NCBI RefSeq assembly: GCF_001540865.1
Contig: NC_033628.1
Coordinates: forward strand, 124,001-188,000
Length of the DNA stretch: 64,000 nt
From: Ananas comosus
Lineage: Eukaryota; Streptophyta; Magnoliopsida; Poales; Bromeliaceae
Reading direction: 5' to 3'
Shown here in pieces: positions 23,328-37,952 of the stretch. The notes below the pieces were generated by a model, which was not told the DNA's origin, made no database searches, and was given only the letters and a program-made list of their open reading frames with translations. The first letter of the stretch is position 1. Every line of letters begins with the position of its first letter. Position numbers and translations under genes: made by a program.

Positions 23328-23793
23328 ATTCTATTTACGTGCTCTGAGAACACCTTAACTATTACATCACGAAGAGGTCAACATTATTAGCAAACATAAC
23401 CAAACAATATGCTTCATTAATCATTTGAACATATGCTAATGAAATTTATATGAATAGAATTAGTCCTCAACAGGCTCCGTGAATATAGTTTCTCAATTTA
23501 TTCAAGGTTACCTCTAGCTATATTTTACTTGTTTTAGTTGTAATTTTCTTATTTCAACTAATCAAGTTGTTGAGATTAAACAAAGAAAAATAAAATAAAA
23601 TATAGCAATAGATTTTCATTCAAAGTGGACTTTGACCTAGTCTTCGTTGAAGAGGCCCTACAAGGATCTAGACAAAAATGATCAAATTAAGTTAATTTGA
23701 TTGTTTCTCTCCAATGTTCCATTCTAATTGTTGCTATAAATACGATTTCGAGCTTTCGTCCTCTATCTCTATTTCTCTCTGCATCGAGCGAAG

Positions 23794-27075
<3,282 letters not shown>

Positions 27076-27506
27076 GTTTGTAAGTGTGTGATTGATTAAT
27101 TAAGTGTGTATTATGAAGTCTAGGTTCTTCATACTTTTGATGACCAAAAAGTGAAGAAGTGCCAATAAGCAAAAAGCTATATTATGTGCTCAAAAAAAAA
27201 AAAAAATTGAATTACATAGCCTAAAGTAAGAAATTGAAATACAGTACAAAATTTGTGCTGATATCTTTATTTGTATTTATAATGTTTTGTCCAAAGCCTT
27301 CAGTAAACCATTTCTTGCATTTCAGTTGTTTTTAAAATCTTTTTCTTTTGTAAGCTGAGCTTAAAAAATCTATTTTAAATATGTAAAAGCGGAGTCGAAC
27401 AAATACAAGAGCTGAAGCGGATAAATTGCTATTTACTTTTAAAAAACAATAAAAAAAAAAAAGGAGAGAGTAAGGATCCTGCTACGCGCATCTCTCTCTC
27501 TCTCTC

Positions 27507-28997
27507 ATGGCGCCGCCTCTCTCATGGCGCCCCTCTTTCTTCTACCCTGACAAAACCCTAATCCCACCACCACCACCACAACCACTCACGTCTCCTCCTC
27601 ACTCCACCATCACCAACATCTCCTCCCTCTCCTTCCCCGCCCCACACCTGCTCCCTCTGCGCCACCCACTCACCACGCCCCCCTCCGCCATTAACGCCGC
27701 CTCTCCTCCTCTCCCTCTCTCTCCCCACCACCTACTCCTCCACCACCTCGCTCTCGACGACGGCGAAGCCGCCGCCCTACTCCGCAACCACCCCGAGCTC
27801 GAATCCGCCTCCCCCGACGCCCTCCGCCGCCGCCTCCTCGCCCTCCGCTCCGCCGTTGCGACNCCGCCTCCTCGCCCTCCTCCCCATCCGCCGTCGCGAG
27901 GAAGAGGGCGACGACGAAGAAGGAGATCGAAACCCTAGAAATCGCCATGGGAAACCGAGGAAGCCCCCGGCCTCAGCCCCGCGAAACTCTCGCAGCTTCT
28001 CGCCGCCGCCGATTCCGAACTCCTCCCGAGCTTCGTCGCCGGGGTCAACCTCTTAAAGGATCACGGAATCCCTAGAGAGGAACTGGTCCATGTGCTCAAC
28101 AATGTGAACGCCCACAAGGTGTTCGGCGAAAAGCCGCTTAGAGAATTGGAGGTGATGATCCTTTACTTAAAACGCTACGGATGGCCGGAGCTCGTGATCC
28201 GCCGGCCGAGCCTATTAAATCTCGATTTGGAAACCCAGCTGGTCCCGAGAGTTGAGTTTTTGATAAACCTCGGCCGCGGGGACGAGCCGGCTGCCGCATT
28301 CCTGATCCGGAAACTGCCCGCAATCTTATCCTACACCGCCGACCACTTCCGGTCCCACCTCCGCTTCTGGCAATCCGTCGGCCTGACCGACGAAGAGCTC
28401 TTTAAGATCGCGCTTGTCTACCCCAACATCTTCAGCATCGGCATTGAGACGAAGCTGAGGCCGCGAGTCGAATTGCTTCGCCAATGCGGTTTGGACGCCG
28501 AGGGCATGTTCAAATTCTTGATCAAGGCGCCATTGTTCCTCAGCCTCTCTTTCAGGGAGAATCTCGCGAAGAAGCTCGCATTCCTCGTGAAGATCGGGCA
28601 CAGGCATCGGACCAGAGAGCTGGCCTCGGCTTTGGGGGCGAGCACGCGGACGAGCTGCGAGAACATGCAGAGGGTGGTCGAGTTGTTCTTCCGGTACGGG
28701 CTGTCGTGCGCGGACGTGCTGGTGATGAGCAAGAAGCACCCGCAGGTGCTGCAGTATAACCACGCGTCGCTGGAGAAGAAGATGGAGTTCTTAGTGGAGG
28801 GGATGGAGCGGGAGATCGGCGAGCTGCTCATGTTCCCGGCCTTTCTCGGCTACAACTTGGACGACCGGATCAAGTTGCGGTACGAGATGAAGAAGGATGT
28901 GAGAGGGAAAGGGATGTCACTCAACAAGCTCCTTAGTGTAGCCTCAGATAAATTTCACTTGCAGAAAAGCACTTCTGAGATCGGTTCAAATTTGTAA
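27507..28997 (+). CDS. mTERF-domain organellar protein; N-terminal frame broken beside an N
   Basis: The frame from 27507 starts MAPPLSWRPSFFYPDK with a Pro/Ser-rich, transit-peptide-like region and LLLHHLALDDGEAAALLRNH. It then meets an N at 27863 and a TAG at 27936-27938. The same frame reopens after the stop and carries the whole mTERF core: KLSQLLAAADSELLPSFVAG, GVNLLKDHGIPREELVHVL, then repeated helical units (VIRRPSLLNLDL, LIRKLPAILSYT, IALVYPNIFSIG, FLIKAPLFLSLS, MSKKHPQVLQYN, LLMFPAFLGYNLDDRI). Such repeats build the superhelix of mTERF proteins, which act in chloroplast or mitochondrial transcription and RNA metabolism. The GYNLDxRI motif near the end is typical of the plant family. 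There is no intron in the core. The broken link at 27863-27938 is probably an assembly fault, since the core is intact. I cannot say which MTERF number it is. Confidence 0.82.
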
Positions 28998-29316
28998 ATT
29001 TCGATCCAACAAGAGAACAGGAGTTTTATCTACAAGGGACTGTACACTATGTGCTCAGTATGATCTCCACTGTATCTAGTATTCACATTGTCGATGAAAT
29101 TAAACAACATGTAGTTCCTGCTAGTTCCTAGCCTGCTTTGTACCCGCCATGTTTGGAATTCAAACAGATTCGTGTCTCATGCGCAGCATTGCTCTGCAAA
29201 GAGCTCTCACAATTTCAAGCTGTCCTCTTGCTGCATCAAGTAACAGATGCTAACAACTAAAACAACGAGGGAAATGCACAGCAAGCTGATTGAGAGAAGG
29301 ACAAATCTCAACAAGT

Positions 29317-29437
29317 TCATCGCGCGCCGCTGCTCAGCACCGCGAGCACGGAATTGATGCTGGACGTCGAGATCGTCCTCTTGCAGAGGCTCTGCAGCAT
29401 GAAGAACACGTCGTCCACCGTCGAGGTCGTGAGACTA
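29317..29437 (-). pseudogene. COG4-like fragment (conserved oligomeric Golgi subunit 4)
   Basis: On the minus strand one frame reads SLTTSTVDDVFFMLQSLCKR followed by TISTSSINSVLAVLSSGAR and a TGA at 29319-29317. This resembles the VDDVFYVLQ...R.ISTSNINSVLAxLS segment I remember from plant COG4, a subunit of the Golgi tethering complex. Nothing upstream or downstream continues the protein. It is GC-rich (over 60%) in AT-rich surroundings, so it looks like an isolated exon-sized remnant. The family call rests on about 35 residues. Confidence 0.5.
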
Positions 29438-30109
29438 TTACTTCGGTATCACTGATATATTAGCACTTTAATTTGATGCACAAAATGCTAAACTACCACC
29501 ATTAATAAGAGAGACAAAGAGTCGACCGTACAACATGTAATCCTCTCTACACAACCTATTATATATATTTTTCCCTTTTATAAATTGCGCAAATACTTGC
29601 CATAGGATCTATTTACTAACATATTGCACATTACTAGCCTAACCAAAATTAGGTGTTCTCCTAACCAGATGTGTGGCAATGTTCCTACTACCGAATAGTT
29701 GAAACTTAAAAACCTTGACGTATACATTAATTAATATTTCCAAATTAATTACCACTCCTTGACGTGTACATTAATTAAGCCTTACAAGTCGTTCGTGTCT
29801 TCCCCTTAGTAACTGCTCATGTAAAAAATTATTACAATTCAATGAAAAGTTAATATGTAGAACACACCAATTAGACAATATAGTGAAAAGTTGGTCCATG
29901 TGACAAAGAAAAATATTAAAAACATTTGACCTCTCTCTGTCTCCCTCTGTTGGGATATCACAGAATCTTGTACTGTATTTAACAATTTGCCAAAGAAAAA
30001 AAGTCTTCTATGAGAACTTACCTCTCTGTTAATTTTAGCCATTTTTGAGAGAGAGAATAAAAAACCCATTCATGAAAGTTAATCATATTGCATATTTTTC
30101 ACAAAATTA

Positions 30110-30146
<37 letters not shown>
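29438..30146. other. intergenic, AT-rich
   Basis: Nothing coding was found. The region ends in a (TA)n run that borders the first element of the foldback cluster. Confidence 0.5.
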
Positions 30147-30151
<5 letters not shown>

Positions 30152-30393
30152 TATGCTACTATACTATCAATAGTGCACTTGGTACTATTGAGTTTTCGGC
30201 CGTTGGATGAAAATATGTGCGGTTATAATGATAGGGGTCCCCGGTTAAATTGTAATGGTCCCCTAGGGTTGAGTGGGTGGTTGGTTTAATAGTATAATCT
30301 AATGGGTGGAAATGATCAAAGGGCAGATCTAACGGTAGAAAACTCAATAGTACCAAGGGCTTGATATTATCGATAGTATAGTAACCGGACTCT
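30147..30393. mobile_element. TA-embedded MITE, copy 1 (short type)
   Basis: The left end GCTACTATACTATCAATAGT and the right end (…CGATAGTATAGTAACCGG) are inverted repeats, each followed inward by a TGGTACTATTGAGTTTTC-like stretch. (TA)n lies on both sides. There is no coding capacity. Confidence 0.75.
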
Positions 30394-30412
30394 ATATATA
30401 TATATATATATA

Positions 30413-30946
30413 TAGGATCCGGCTACTATCCTATTAATAGGATTGAGTCCATTGTCCTATCAAGTCGATTTAAATGATCGGAACTTCAAATTGATAATCG
30501 GTACCGTTGAAGTTGATCTACACAATTAGAAATGTTTAGAAACTAAATTTTGTATTATTTAAAAATCATTATCAGAGTTGAAAAATGAACGGTCATAAAT
30601 GAATAACCTTGAAAAATGAACGGTCATAAATGAATAACCTTCTTAAAATAGAGGTTGAACTTTCTCAGTTCGTAATCAGAGTTATCAAACATTATCTAAA
30701 TAGTATAAAGAATTTTCTATAAAAAATTCAAGCAATTTGGATTGTTCTACACCGTTAAACAAGCAAACGGCTCATATAGACCGTCAAAAATTGTCGATTT
30801 TACGACACTTTGATCACCATGTAAACCATTATCAAAATTTATGAAATTTAGTTTCTAGATATTTCAAATACTCTAGATCAACTTCAACGGCTCCGATCAT
30901 CGATTCGGAATCTCGATCATCAAGAACAACTTGATAGGACAAGTGT
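30413..30946. mobile_element. TA-embedded foldback element, copy 2 (long type)
   Basis: The two arms, each over 100 bp, are diverged inverted repeats: TCCTATCAAGT...CCGTTGAAGTTGATCTAC on the left, and GTAGATCAACTTCAACGG-like sequence with ACTTGATAGGACA on the right. An internal 34-bp tandem duplication lies at about 30578-30645. (TA)n and (TC)n border it. Confidence 0.72.
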
Positions 30947-30971
30947 CTCTCTCTCTCTCTTTCTCTCTTTG

Positions 30972-31005
<34 letters not shown>

Positions 31006-31040
31006 GTGCGAGCTAGAGAGAGAGAGAGAGAGAGAGAGAG

Positions 31041-31490
31041 CTATGCTATCGGTAGCACGGAGGGCTTCGTGCTACCAAGTTGTTTTTGATGATGCGGCTT
31101 CCAAATCGACGATCGGCTCCGTTAGATTTGATTTACACTATTGAAAGTATTTGGAAACTAAATTTCAGATTTTTTCGATATCATTTGACTAGTGATCAAA
31201 AGATCTCAAAATTGACAATTTTAATGGCCGATGTGGTGTGTTTGTGAGTTTAACGGTGTGAACTCACAATCACACCACATCGGCGATTAAAATTTTCTAG
31301 AAAATTCTTTTGACTCTTTTGAGTCAGATCGTTAAATGATATCGAAAAATTATGAAATTTAGTTTCTAATTACTTTTAATAGTGTAGATCAAGTCTAACG
31401 GAGCCGATCGTCGATTTGTAAGCCGTATCATCGAAAACAACTTGGTAGCACGGAGTCCTCCGTGCTACCGATAGTATAGTAGCCTAGTTA
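31041..31490. mobile_element. TA-embedded foldback element, copy 3 (long type, best palindrome)
   Basis: Inverted arms of close to 200 bp: GCTATCGGTAGCACGGAGG on the left matches CCTCCGTGCTACCGATAG on the right, and the similarity continues through AAATCGACGATCGGCTCCGTT-like sequence and a GATATCATTT / AAATGATATC pair. Almost the whole element can fold into one hairpin. Confidence 0.82.
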
Positions 31491-31503
31491 TATATATATA
31501 TAG

Positions 31504-31757
31504 AGAATTAGACTGGAATACTATTAATAGTAAAACGCTCTTTTTGCTATTAAGTTTTTAACCCTTGGATCAAAAATTGTAGGGTCAGGATGATATTAGT
31601 CGGTTAGAGTTGAGTGGTCCTCCTAGGGTTAAGTGGTCCTCACCGGGTTATAGTATTTAAATCCAATGGTTAGAAATAATGAAAAAAGTTGATTCAAAGG
31701 CTAAAAAATTGATAGCAACAATGAAATTTTGCTACTAATAGTAGCCCAGTCCAACTC
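31504..31757. mobile_element. TA-embedded MITE, copy 4 (short type)
   Basis: Ends GACTGGAATACTATTAATAG and TACTAATAGTAGCCCAGTCC are inverted repeats. The interior resembles copies 1 and 5 (ACCCTTGGATCAAAA, GGTTAGAAATAATG). Confidence 0.7.
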
Positions 31758-31774
31758 TATATATATATATATAT

Positions 31775-32006
31775 AGAGTCCGGCTACTATGCTATTAATA
31801 GTACGAAGCACTTGGTGCTATCAAGTTTTTCGCCGTTAGATCTACCCCTTTAATCATTTTCACCCGTTAGATCATACTATTCAACCAACCACCCACTCAA
31901 CCTTATGGGGCCCACATCATCCTAACCGCACATCTCTTAATCCAATAGTCAAAAATTTAGTAACACCAATAACTTGGTACTATTAATAGCATAGTAGTCT
32001 AATTCT
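31775..32006. mobile_element. TA-embedded MITE, copy 5 (short type)
   Basis: The left end GTCCGGCTACTATGCTATTA and the right end (…GGTACTATTAATAGCATAGTAG) are inverted repeats. The interior carries GCCGTTAGATCTACCCC and CAACCACCCACTCAACC. (TA)n lies on both sides. Confidence 0.75.
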
Positions 32007-32800
32007 ATATATATATATATATATATTCTACGTCCTATCCATTCAATTGGTGAGGTGAAGTGACTAGTAATTCACACTCACCCTTTGATGGATAGGATGT
32101 AACTTGTGCATCCTAATTGGAGTGTACAAATAGTATTTTTCTTTTTCTATACATAGATGTGGGAACCCCTCAACTACAGGCTGCTTTGAAATTGCCTCTT
32201 TAAGTTTTTTTTTTCTTTGAGTTGTTATAATTAACTAATTTTATCATTAAATTAAAATTTTTATCAAATTCGTAAATAATTTAATCAAATTTAACAAGTT
32301 TAATTATATTTTAATAAACAAAATTAAAATAATTGAATATTAAATAATAACTAGTATAGTTACTAAATATTTTTAAAAAACCATCTTAACTAAGTAGGAG
32401 AAACTCAATAGAAATTAGGGATAATAAAATACATTCTAAGCACATGTATCAATTACTTATTTAGCATATTAAAAATTGTAATACAAAATTAATATTTTTT
32501 GAATAGAGGAAAAATGTTCTATCTTATAAATAAAAATATTTTTTTAGATAATAATTCACTTCTTTACATGAGAAAACTTAATTCTTTAGAATTGAATGCC
32601 TTCTCCTGGAACACAGGGTCCATTAACTTAAAAGAGAATGAAATTTAAAAAAATTAGTTGAACCCCTCTCTCACGGATTGCATGTTTTGTATTATTAAAT
32701 GTTCAGCTACATTTCTTGCACGTTTTGCTATAGTACTTAGCTCTGCCCAACTGTTTCATTAGCACATGTCAGGTACGAGAGTAAAACTATTATAATCTGA

Positions 32801-32864
<64 letters not shown>

Positions 32865-33356
32865 TAGCGAAGGATCGCGCGTTGGGACGGAATAATTTTA
32901 TAAAAATAAATAAATAAATAAATAAATAAAGTAAAAAAAATAAAAAAAAAAGTTAAAGAATTATATAAAAAAAGAAGCAACTGAAGAATAAATAACTATT
33001 GCTGTAATAAAAATATAAGACTAAAAAAAAATAAGGATAAAAATCATACGAATTTGTTATCCTGACTATTAAAAATAGTATTGATCTATACAATAAAATT
33101 TTATATTTATTTGATATATTGACTATTAAAAAATAAAATTAATTCATGCGATAAAATTTTACAGTAGATAAAAATAAAAAAATATAGAAAAAAAAAGAAA
33201 AAAAGTAAGAGAGAGGGGGAGAGAGAAAAAAAACGGTGGGGCGCACCAGCCCCGTAAAATTCAGGCTCTCCTTTCATTAGTATTGTAGATTACATTAGCA
33301 CATGTCATGTGGGAGAGCAAAACTATTTATATTCTGAATATATATATATATATATA
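32007..33356. other. AT-rich spacer within the foldback cluster
   Basis: It holds a degenerate CCCCTCAACTACAGG-type repeat end near 32165, a (TA)n run of about 58 bp ending near 32862, and a (TAAA)n run around 32905-32930. No gene is supported. Confidence 0.5.
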
Positions 33357-33900
33357 GAGTTGAGCTAGAATGCTATCGATAGCAAACTGGCACTTTTGCC
33401 ACCCATTTGCTTTCAATGATGGAGCCTCCAAATCGACGATCGGCACCGTTGAACATGATCTATACTACTTGAAGTGTTTAGAAATCAAATTTCAAATTTT
33501 TTCAACATCATTTGCCTAATGATCAAAGGGTTTCAAAATTTATAATTTTAATGGTCGATATGAGGCGTTTTCTCGTTTAACGACGAAAAGATATCCAAAT
33601 CAACTAAATTTTTGTTAGAAAATTCTTTAAACTATTTAAAACAAGATCTATACTCTTGATCTTGATTATAAGACTCCTATTATCATTTTTTTACGAATAT
33701 TAATTTTCAGCCGTTCATTTTTGTGTCCACTCGATGGATAAGAAAACAATATCGAAAATGTATGAAATTTGATTTCTAAATATTTCAAATAGTATAGATC
33801 ATGTTCAACGGTGCCGATCATTAATTTTGAGGCTTCATCATCGAAAACAAATGGGTGGCAAAAGTGCCGGTTTGCTATCGATAGTATTCTAGCTCAACTC
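33357..33900. mobile_element. TA-embedded foldback element, copy 6 (long type)
   Basis: GAGTTGAGCTAGAATGCTAT at the left matches ATAGTATTCTAGCTCAACTC at the right. Arms continue through GGCACTTTTGCCACCCATTTG / CAAATGGGTGGCAAAAGTGCC and CGGCACCGTTGAACATGATC / GATCATGTTCAACGGTGCCG. Confidence 0.82.
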
Positions 33901-33905
33901 TCTCA

Positions 33906-33944
<39 letters not shown>

Positions 33945-33957
33945 GAAAGAGAGAGAG

Positions 33958-34500
33958 TAGAGCTAGTATACTGTTATGAGTATAGAATTCTTCATACTCA
34001 TAAATTATTTTCGATGATGGAGTTTCCGAATCAACGATCCACTCCGTTAAATACAATCTAAAGTATTTAGAACTATTTAAAAATAAATTTCGTAAGTTTT
34101 TGAAATCATAATAAAATTTATCAAGCGAGTATAAAATAAACGGTCAGAATCAAACGACGTTCTAAAAATGGACGATCGGATTCTTTAATTTAAGATCATA
34201 GTTATTGTTTTTTATTTAGAGAGTGAATATAATTTTATATCAAAAATTTAACTTATTCTAATTCTTTTACACTATTAAACTAGCAAGTATTCCATACATG
34301 TCGTTAAAAATTATCAATTTTGAGATCTTTCGATCATAAGATAAATGACGTCAAAAATTATAAATTTGATTTCTATAAATTTTAAATATTTTAGATAACA
34401 TTTAATGATATGAACCGTTGATTTGAAAATTCTATCATCGAAAATAAATAATGGATACAAAAATAATCATACTCATAAAAGTATAATAGCCAAATTCTAT
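33958..34500. mobile_element. TA-embedded foldback element, copy 7 (long type, most diverged)
   Basis: The left end has GAGCTAGTATACTGTTATGAGT and the right end has ACTCATAAAAGTATAATAGCC; the arms also share a GATGATGGAG-like / TCTATCATCG-like pair. (TA)n and (GA)n border the left side. Confidence 0.68.
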
Positions 34501-34760
34501 ATATATCTAGTGAGATTCGTAGAACCAACGCCCCACAAACTAATTTTTTTTTATCCCCAAATTAAAAGCCAAACAAATGGAGATGAAAAACAATAAAATA
34601 GAATTCACCTTGTTTAATTGGCAAGTGAAGCAATCGATTATGATAATTTGGATCGAATTTTGGATTTTTTTTTTCAGTAGTATCACGACGTTATATAAGC
34701 ATGAAAAAGGTTCAAGTATTAATTTTTTTTTATAAGGACTAGAAATGAATCATTTATTTT

Positions 34761-34850
34761 GGACAAAAATTTGGTGAGCATTCGCCCCCAAACAAGTGGA
34801 GCCGTTGGGCGCGGCATGGTGTGCTGCGCTCATCGCGACCCTCGGAAACG

Positions 34851-34947
<97 letters not shown>

Positions 34948-35062
34948 CNTTTTAGAAAGAGAGAAAGAAAGAAGTCGATGGTGAAAAGGAATGGTTGCGA
35001 TGGGTGTCTGTACACCACACGAACGAGTTGTTTGGAACAGAATGCCCATCTAATTTTTTTCC
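34761..35062. mobile_element. Mutator-like MITE with perfect 9-bp target duplication, upstream of the P450
   Basis: The left end GGACAAAAATTTGGTGAGCA matches the reverse complement of the right end (GGAAAAAAATTAGATGGGCA), and the similarity runs about 38 bp. ATTTATTTT flanks both sides (34752-34760 and 35063-35071), the 9-bp duplication typical of Mutator-like elements. A (TA)n run of about 88 bp and an N at 34949 lie inside. No transposase is present. Confidence 0.85.
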
Positions 35063-35195
35063 ATTTATTTTAACCCTTTAGCCCCGCATTAAGAGTATGG
35101 TGGACCTCCAAAGATATGAAAAATCTCCCTCCAAGTCGATATAAATAATAACTCTAGTGAGAACTGATCTTGTGGCACATGCGCCTTTCAATTCT

Positions 35196-37121
35196 ATGGA
35201 TCTCATTTCTCTTCTCGCCGTTCCCTTATGCATATGCTCTATTCTAATATTCTTCTATGTTCGAGCTAGTAGCAGTAGCAGTAGTAGTAAATCGCCGTTT
35301 GCACATCGTCGCCGCCTCCCGCCTGGCCCGAGGCCCCTCCCCGTAGTCGGGAGCCTCCTCGAGCTCGGCGACAGCCCCCACCGTGCCTTTGCGCGCCTCG
35401 CCGCCGGCTACGGGCCCCTCATCTCCCTCCGCCTTGGCCGCGTGACCACCGTCGTAGCCTCCTCCCCCGACGCCGCCCGCGACGTCCTCCAAAAGCACGA
35501 CGCAGCCTTCTCGGACCGCTCCGTCCCCGACGCCGTCCGCGCCCGTGGCCACCACCGCTACTCCGTCCCGTGGCTGCCGCCGGCCCGCCGCTGGCGCCGC
35601 CTCCGCGGGGTGTGCACCGCCGAGCTCTTCACGCCGCAGCGCCTGGACGCGCAGAAGTCCCTCCGCCACGACAAGATTCGCGAACTCCGCGACTACGTGT
35701 CCGACTGCAGCGCGAGCAGTTCTGCCGTAGATGTCGGCCGGGCGGCGTTCGCGACGAGCCTCAACCTGCTGTCGCGCACGATCTTCTCCGTCGACCTCGT
35801 CGACCTCCGGTCCGGATCGTCCTCCGGAGAATTCAAGGCGGCGGTGGAGGAGATCATGGTGGTGGCGGGGACTCCGAACATCTCCGACTTCTTCCCGGGG
35901 GTCGCCGCACTCGACCTCCAGGGCAAGCGGCGCCGGATGGCGGTTCTCTTAGGGAAGCTTCACCGGATCTTCGACGAGCAGATTGACCGGCGCCTGCGGA
36001 GCACCGCCGACGCCGGAGAATCGCCGGCGCAGGACTTCTTGAGTGTACTTCTCAAGTGCCGGATCCAAGAAGACGACGGCCCGCCGACGGAGCTTGACCG
36101 CCCAGCTCTGAGATCATTATTCACGGTAATATAAAATTCAAAGTCGTGATGATCAGTTGACCAGCTAGAATAGCTTTTAGAAATAATAAAGAATAGTTTC
36201 ACTTATTAGTTTGATATTAAGGTATACCTAATGCTGTTTAGATAAAATAGTGTTAAAAAAAAAATGAGGATATGTTTTTGCATTCTCCAGTAGAATAATA
36301 AAAAATATATTATAATTGACTCATGACAATACGCGGAACTTAATATTACGTACGAAAACAAATATCGTACTTTCTCACCATACGTAACGCAATCTCCCAG
36401 CAATACCAAACTAAATCTTAATCACTCTCCCCTTTTCTAATATAAATTTGTAAAAATAAAAATTTATAAAAATATTTCATACTGTTCTATAATATACTGT
36501 AACTAGGATCTGTTCGCGGCGGGGAGCGACACGAGCTCGAACACGGTGGAATGGGCGATGGCGGAGCTTCTGCGGAGCCCACGGTCGATGGCGGCGGCTC
36601 GCGAGGAGCTGGCGCGGGTGATCGGCCCGAGACGAGAGGTCGAGGAGTCCGACGTCGCGCAACTCCTCTACCTCCAAGCCGTCGTCAAAGAGACCCTCCG
36701 CCTCCACCCTCCGGCGCCCTTCCTTCTCCCGCGCCGCGCCGTCACGGACGTCGAGGTCGGAGGCTGCACGATCCCGGCGGACGCGCAGGTGCTGGTCAAC
36801 GTGTGGGCGATGGGGCGCGACCCGGCCGTGTGGGCGAGGCCGGAGGAGTTCGCGCCGGAGAGGTTCCTGAACGACGCGGCCAGGGATAAGGATTTTCGAG
36901 GGAAGGATTTCGACCTGCTGCCGTTCGGCGCTGGGCGGCGGATCTGCCCGGGATTGCCGCTGGCGGCGCGGATGGTGCACCTCATGCTCGCGGCGCTGCT
37001 GCACGGGTTTGACCGGGCCTTGCCGGACGGCGGCGCCGGCGGCGGCGTCGACATGACGGGGAAGTTCGGGGTGACGCTCGCAAAGGCCGTACCTCTCCGT
37101 GCCATGGCGGCCCCCGCTTAG
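35196..37121 (+). CDS. cytochrome P450, CYP76-like, intact
   Basis: Two exons, 35196-36125 and 36507-37121, with a phase-0 intron, giving 514 aa, normal for a plant class II P450. The start at 35196 gives MDLISLLAVPLCICSILIFF, a membrane anchor, followed by a Ser run and the proline hinge LPPGPRPLPVVGSLLELG. The second exon opens DLFAAGSDTSSNTVEWAMAE, the oxygen-binding I-helix motif. ETLRLHPPAP is the ExxR region, FAPERF the PERF motif, and PFGAGRRICPG the haem-binding loop with its Cys ligand. The SDTSSNTVEWAMAELLRSP form, PRRAVTDVEVGGCTIP and the single intron before the I-helix match the CYP76 family, whose members oxidise monoterpenols, diterpenes or alkaloid precursors at the ER. The substrate cannot be told from sequence. 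Exon GC is over 65%, while the intron is very AT-rich. Confidence 0.93.
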
Positions 37122-37612
37122 CTTCTTCGTTGACTTGAAATGTAGATCTTGTAATTGTGACAGATAAATAAGGGAATCTCACGAGAGACTATTTTTTTTA
37201 AAAAAAAATTATAATATTTAATAGTGTTGAAGAGAGTGATCGATTTGTTTAAAATCATATAATATGCTCAGCATTTAAATAAAAATTTTAAATCTATCAA
37301 ATTAAGAATGTTAAATTTTTTTCAGAAACTAAAAATTAAAACTGATTGCTACAGGGGAAAATATGTAAAAAGAAATTCTAGAAAACAAAGAAAAAACTTA
37401 ATTAGAATGTTGAAGAGTTTCGATCGGACAAAAACTGCATTAGAAGCTAGCTTTATAGAGAATATATAGATTTAATTTGACAGTACTAGCAAATTTTATG
37501 CCCTTCAGTTGAATCAAATTATTATTTTAATATGCATTGGGAAGTTCTCTGGACCAATAAGAATTAAACTCATTGTGATAAATAAATGTTATAGTTTTTG
37601 GCCCCATATATA

Positions 37613-37943
37613 GGACAAAATTTTGGTGAGCATCCCCCCTAAACAATTTGTTTGGAGGCCGAGCCGGTGGGCGCCGCGTGGTGTGCGGCCGCCCATCACG
37701 ACCCTCGAAAAAAAAAAAGTAGGGTCCAATTTTTTAGAGAGAGAAAGAGAAAGAGAGAAAGAAGCCGGTGGTGAAAAAAAAAAAATGTGGGGTCCGATTT
37801 TTTAGAGAGAGAAAGAGAAAGAGAGAAAGAAGCCTGTGGTGGAAAAGGGGTGGTTGCGATGGACGCCCGTACACCACGTGGGGCCTATCGACTCGGTGCC
37901 CAAACAAATTATTTGGGGACAAATGCCCATCAAATTTTTATCC
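37613..37943. mobile_element. second copy of the same Mutator-like MITE, downstream of the P450
   Basis: The ends GGACAAAATTTTGGTGAGCA and (reverse complement) GGATAAAAATTTGATGGGCA match the upstream copy, as do internal GAAAGAGAGAAAGAAG and TGGTTGCGATGG stretches. Flanks CCATATATA and CTATATATA agree at 8 of 9 bases. The interior has a tandem duplication of about 62 bp (GGGGTCCGATTTTTTAGAG type) not present upstream. Both copies are in the same orientation. Confidence 0.82.
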
Positions 37944-37952
37944 CTATATATA

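Noticed and set aside
30100..34510. Direct-repeat pattern considered as a CRISPR-like or satellite array
   Set aside because: The repeats are inverted, of different lengths and separated by (TA)n, as expected for MITEs. There are no uniform spacers and the genome is a plant's.
34830..35018. Open frames rich in Ile-Tyr repeats
   Set aside because: They are translations of (TA)n inside a MITE.
36477..37105. Long antisense frames opposite P450 exon 2
   Set aside because: They are shadows of the GC-rich P450 coding strand, which carries all catalytic motifs.
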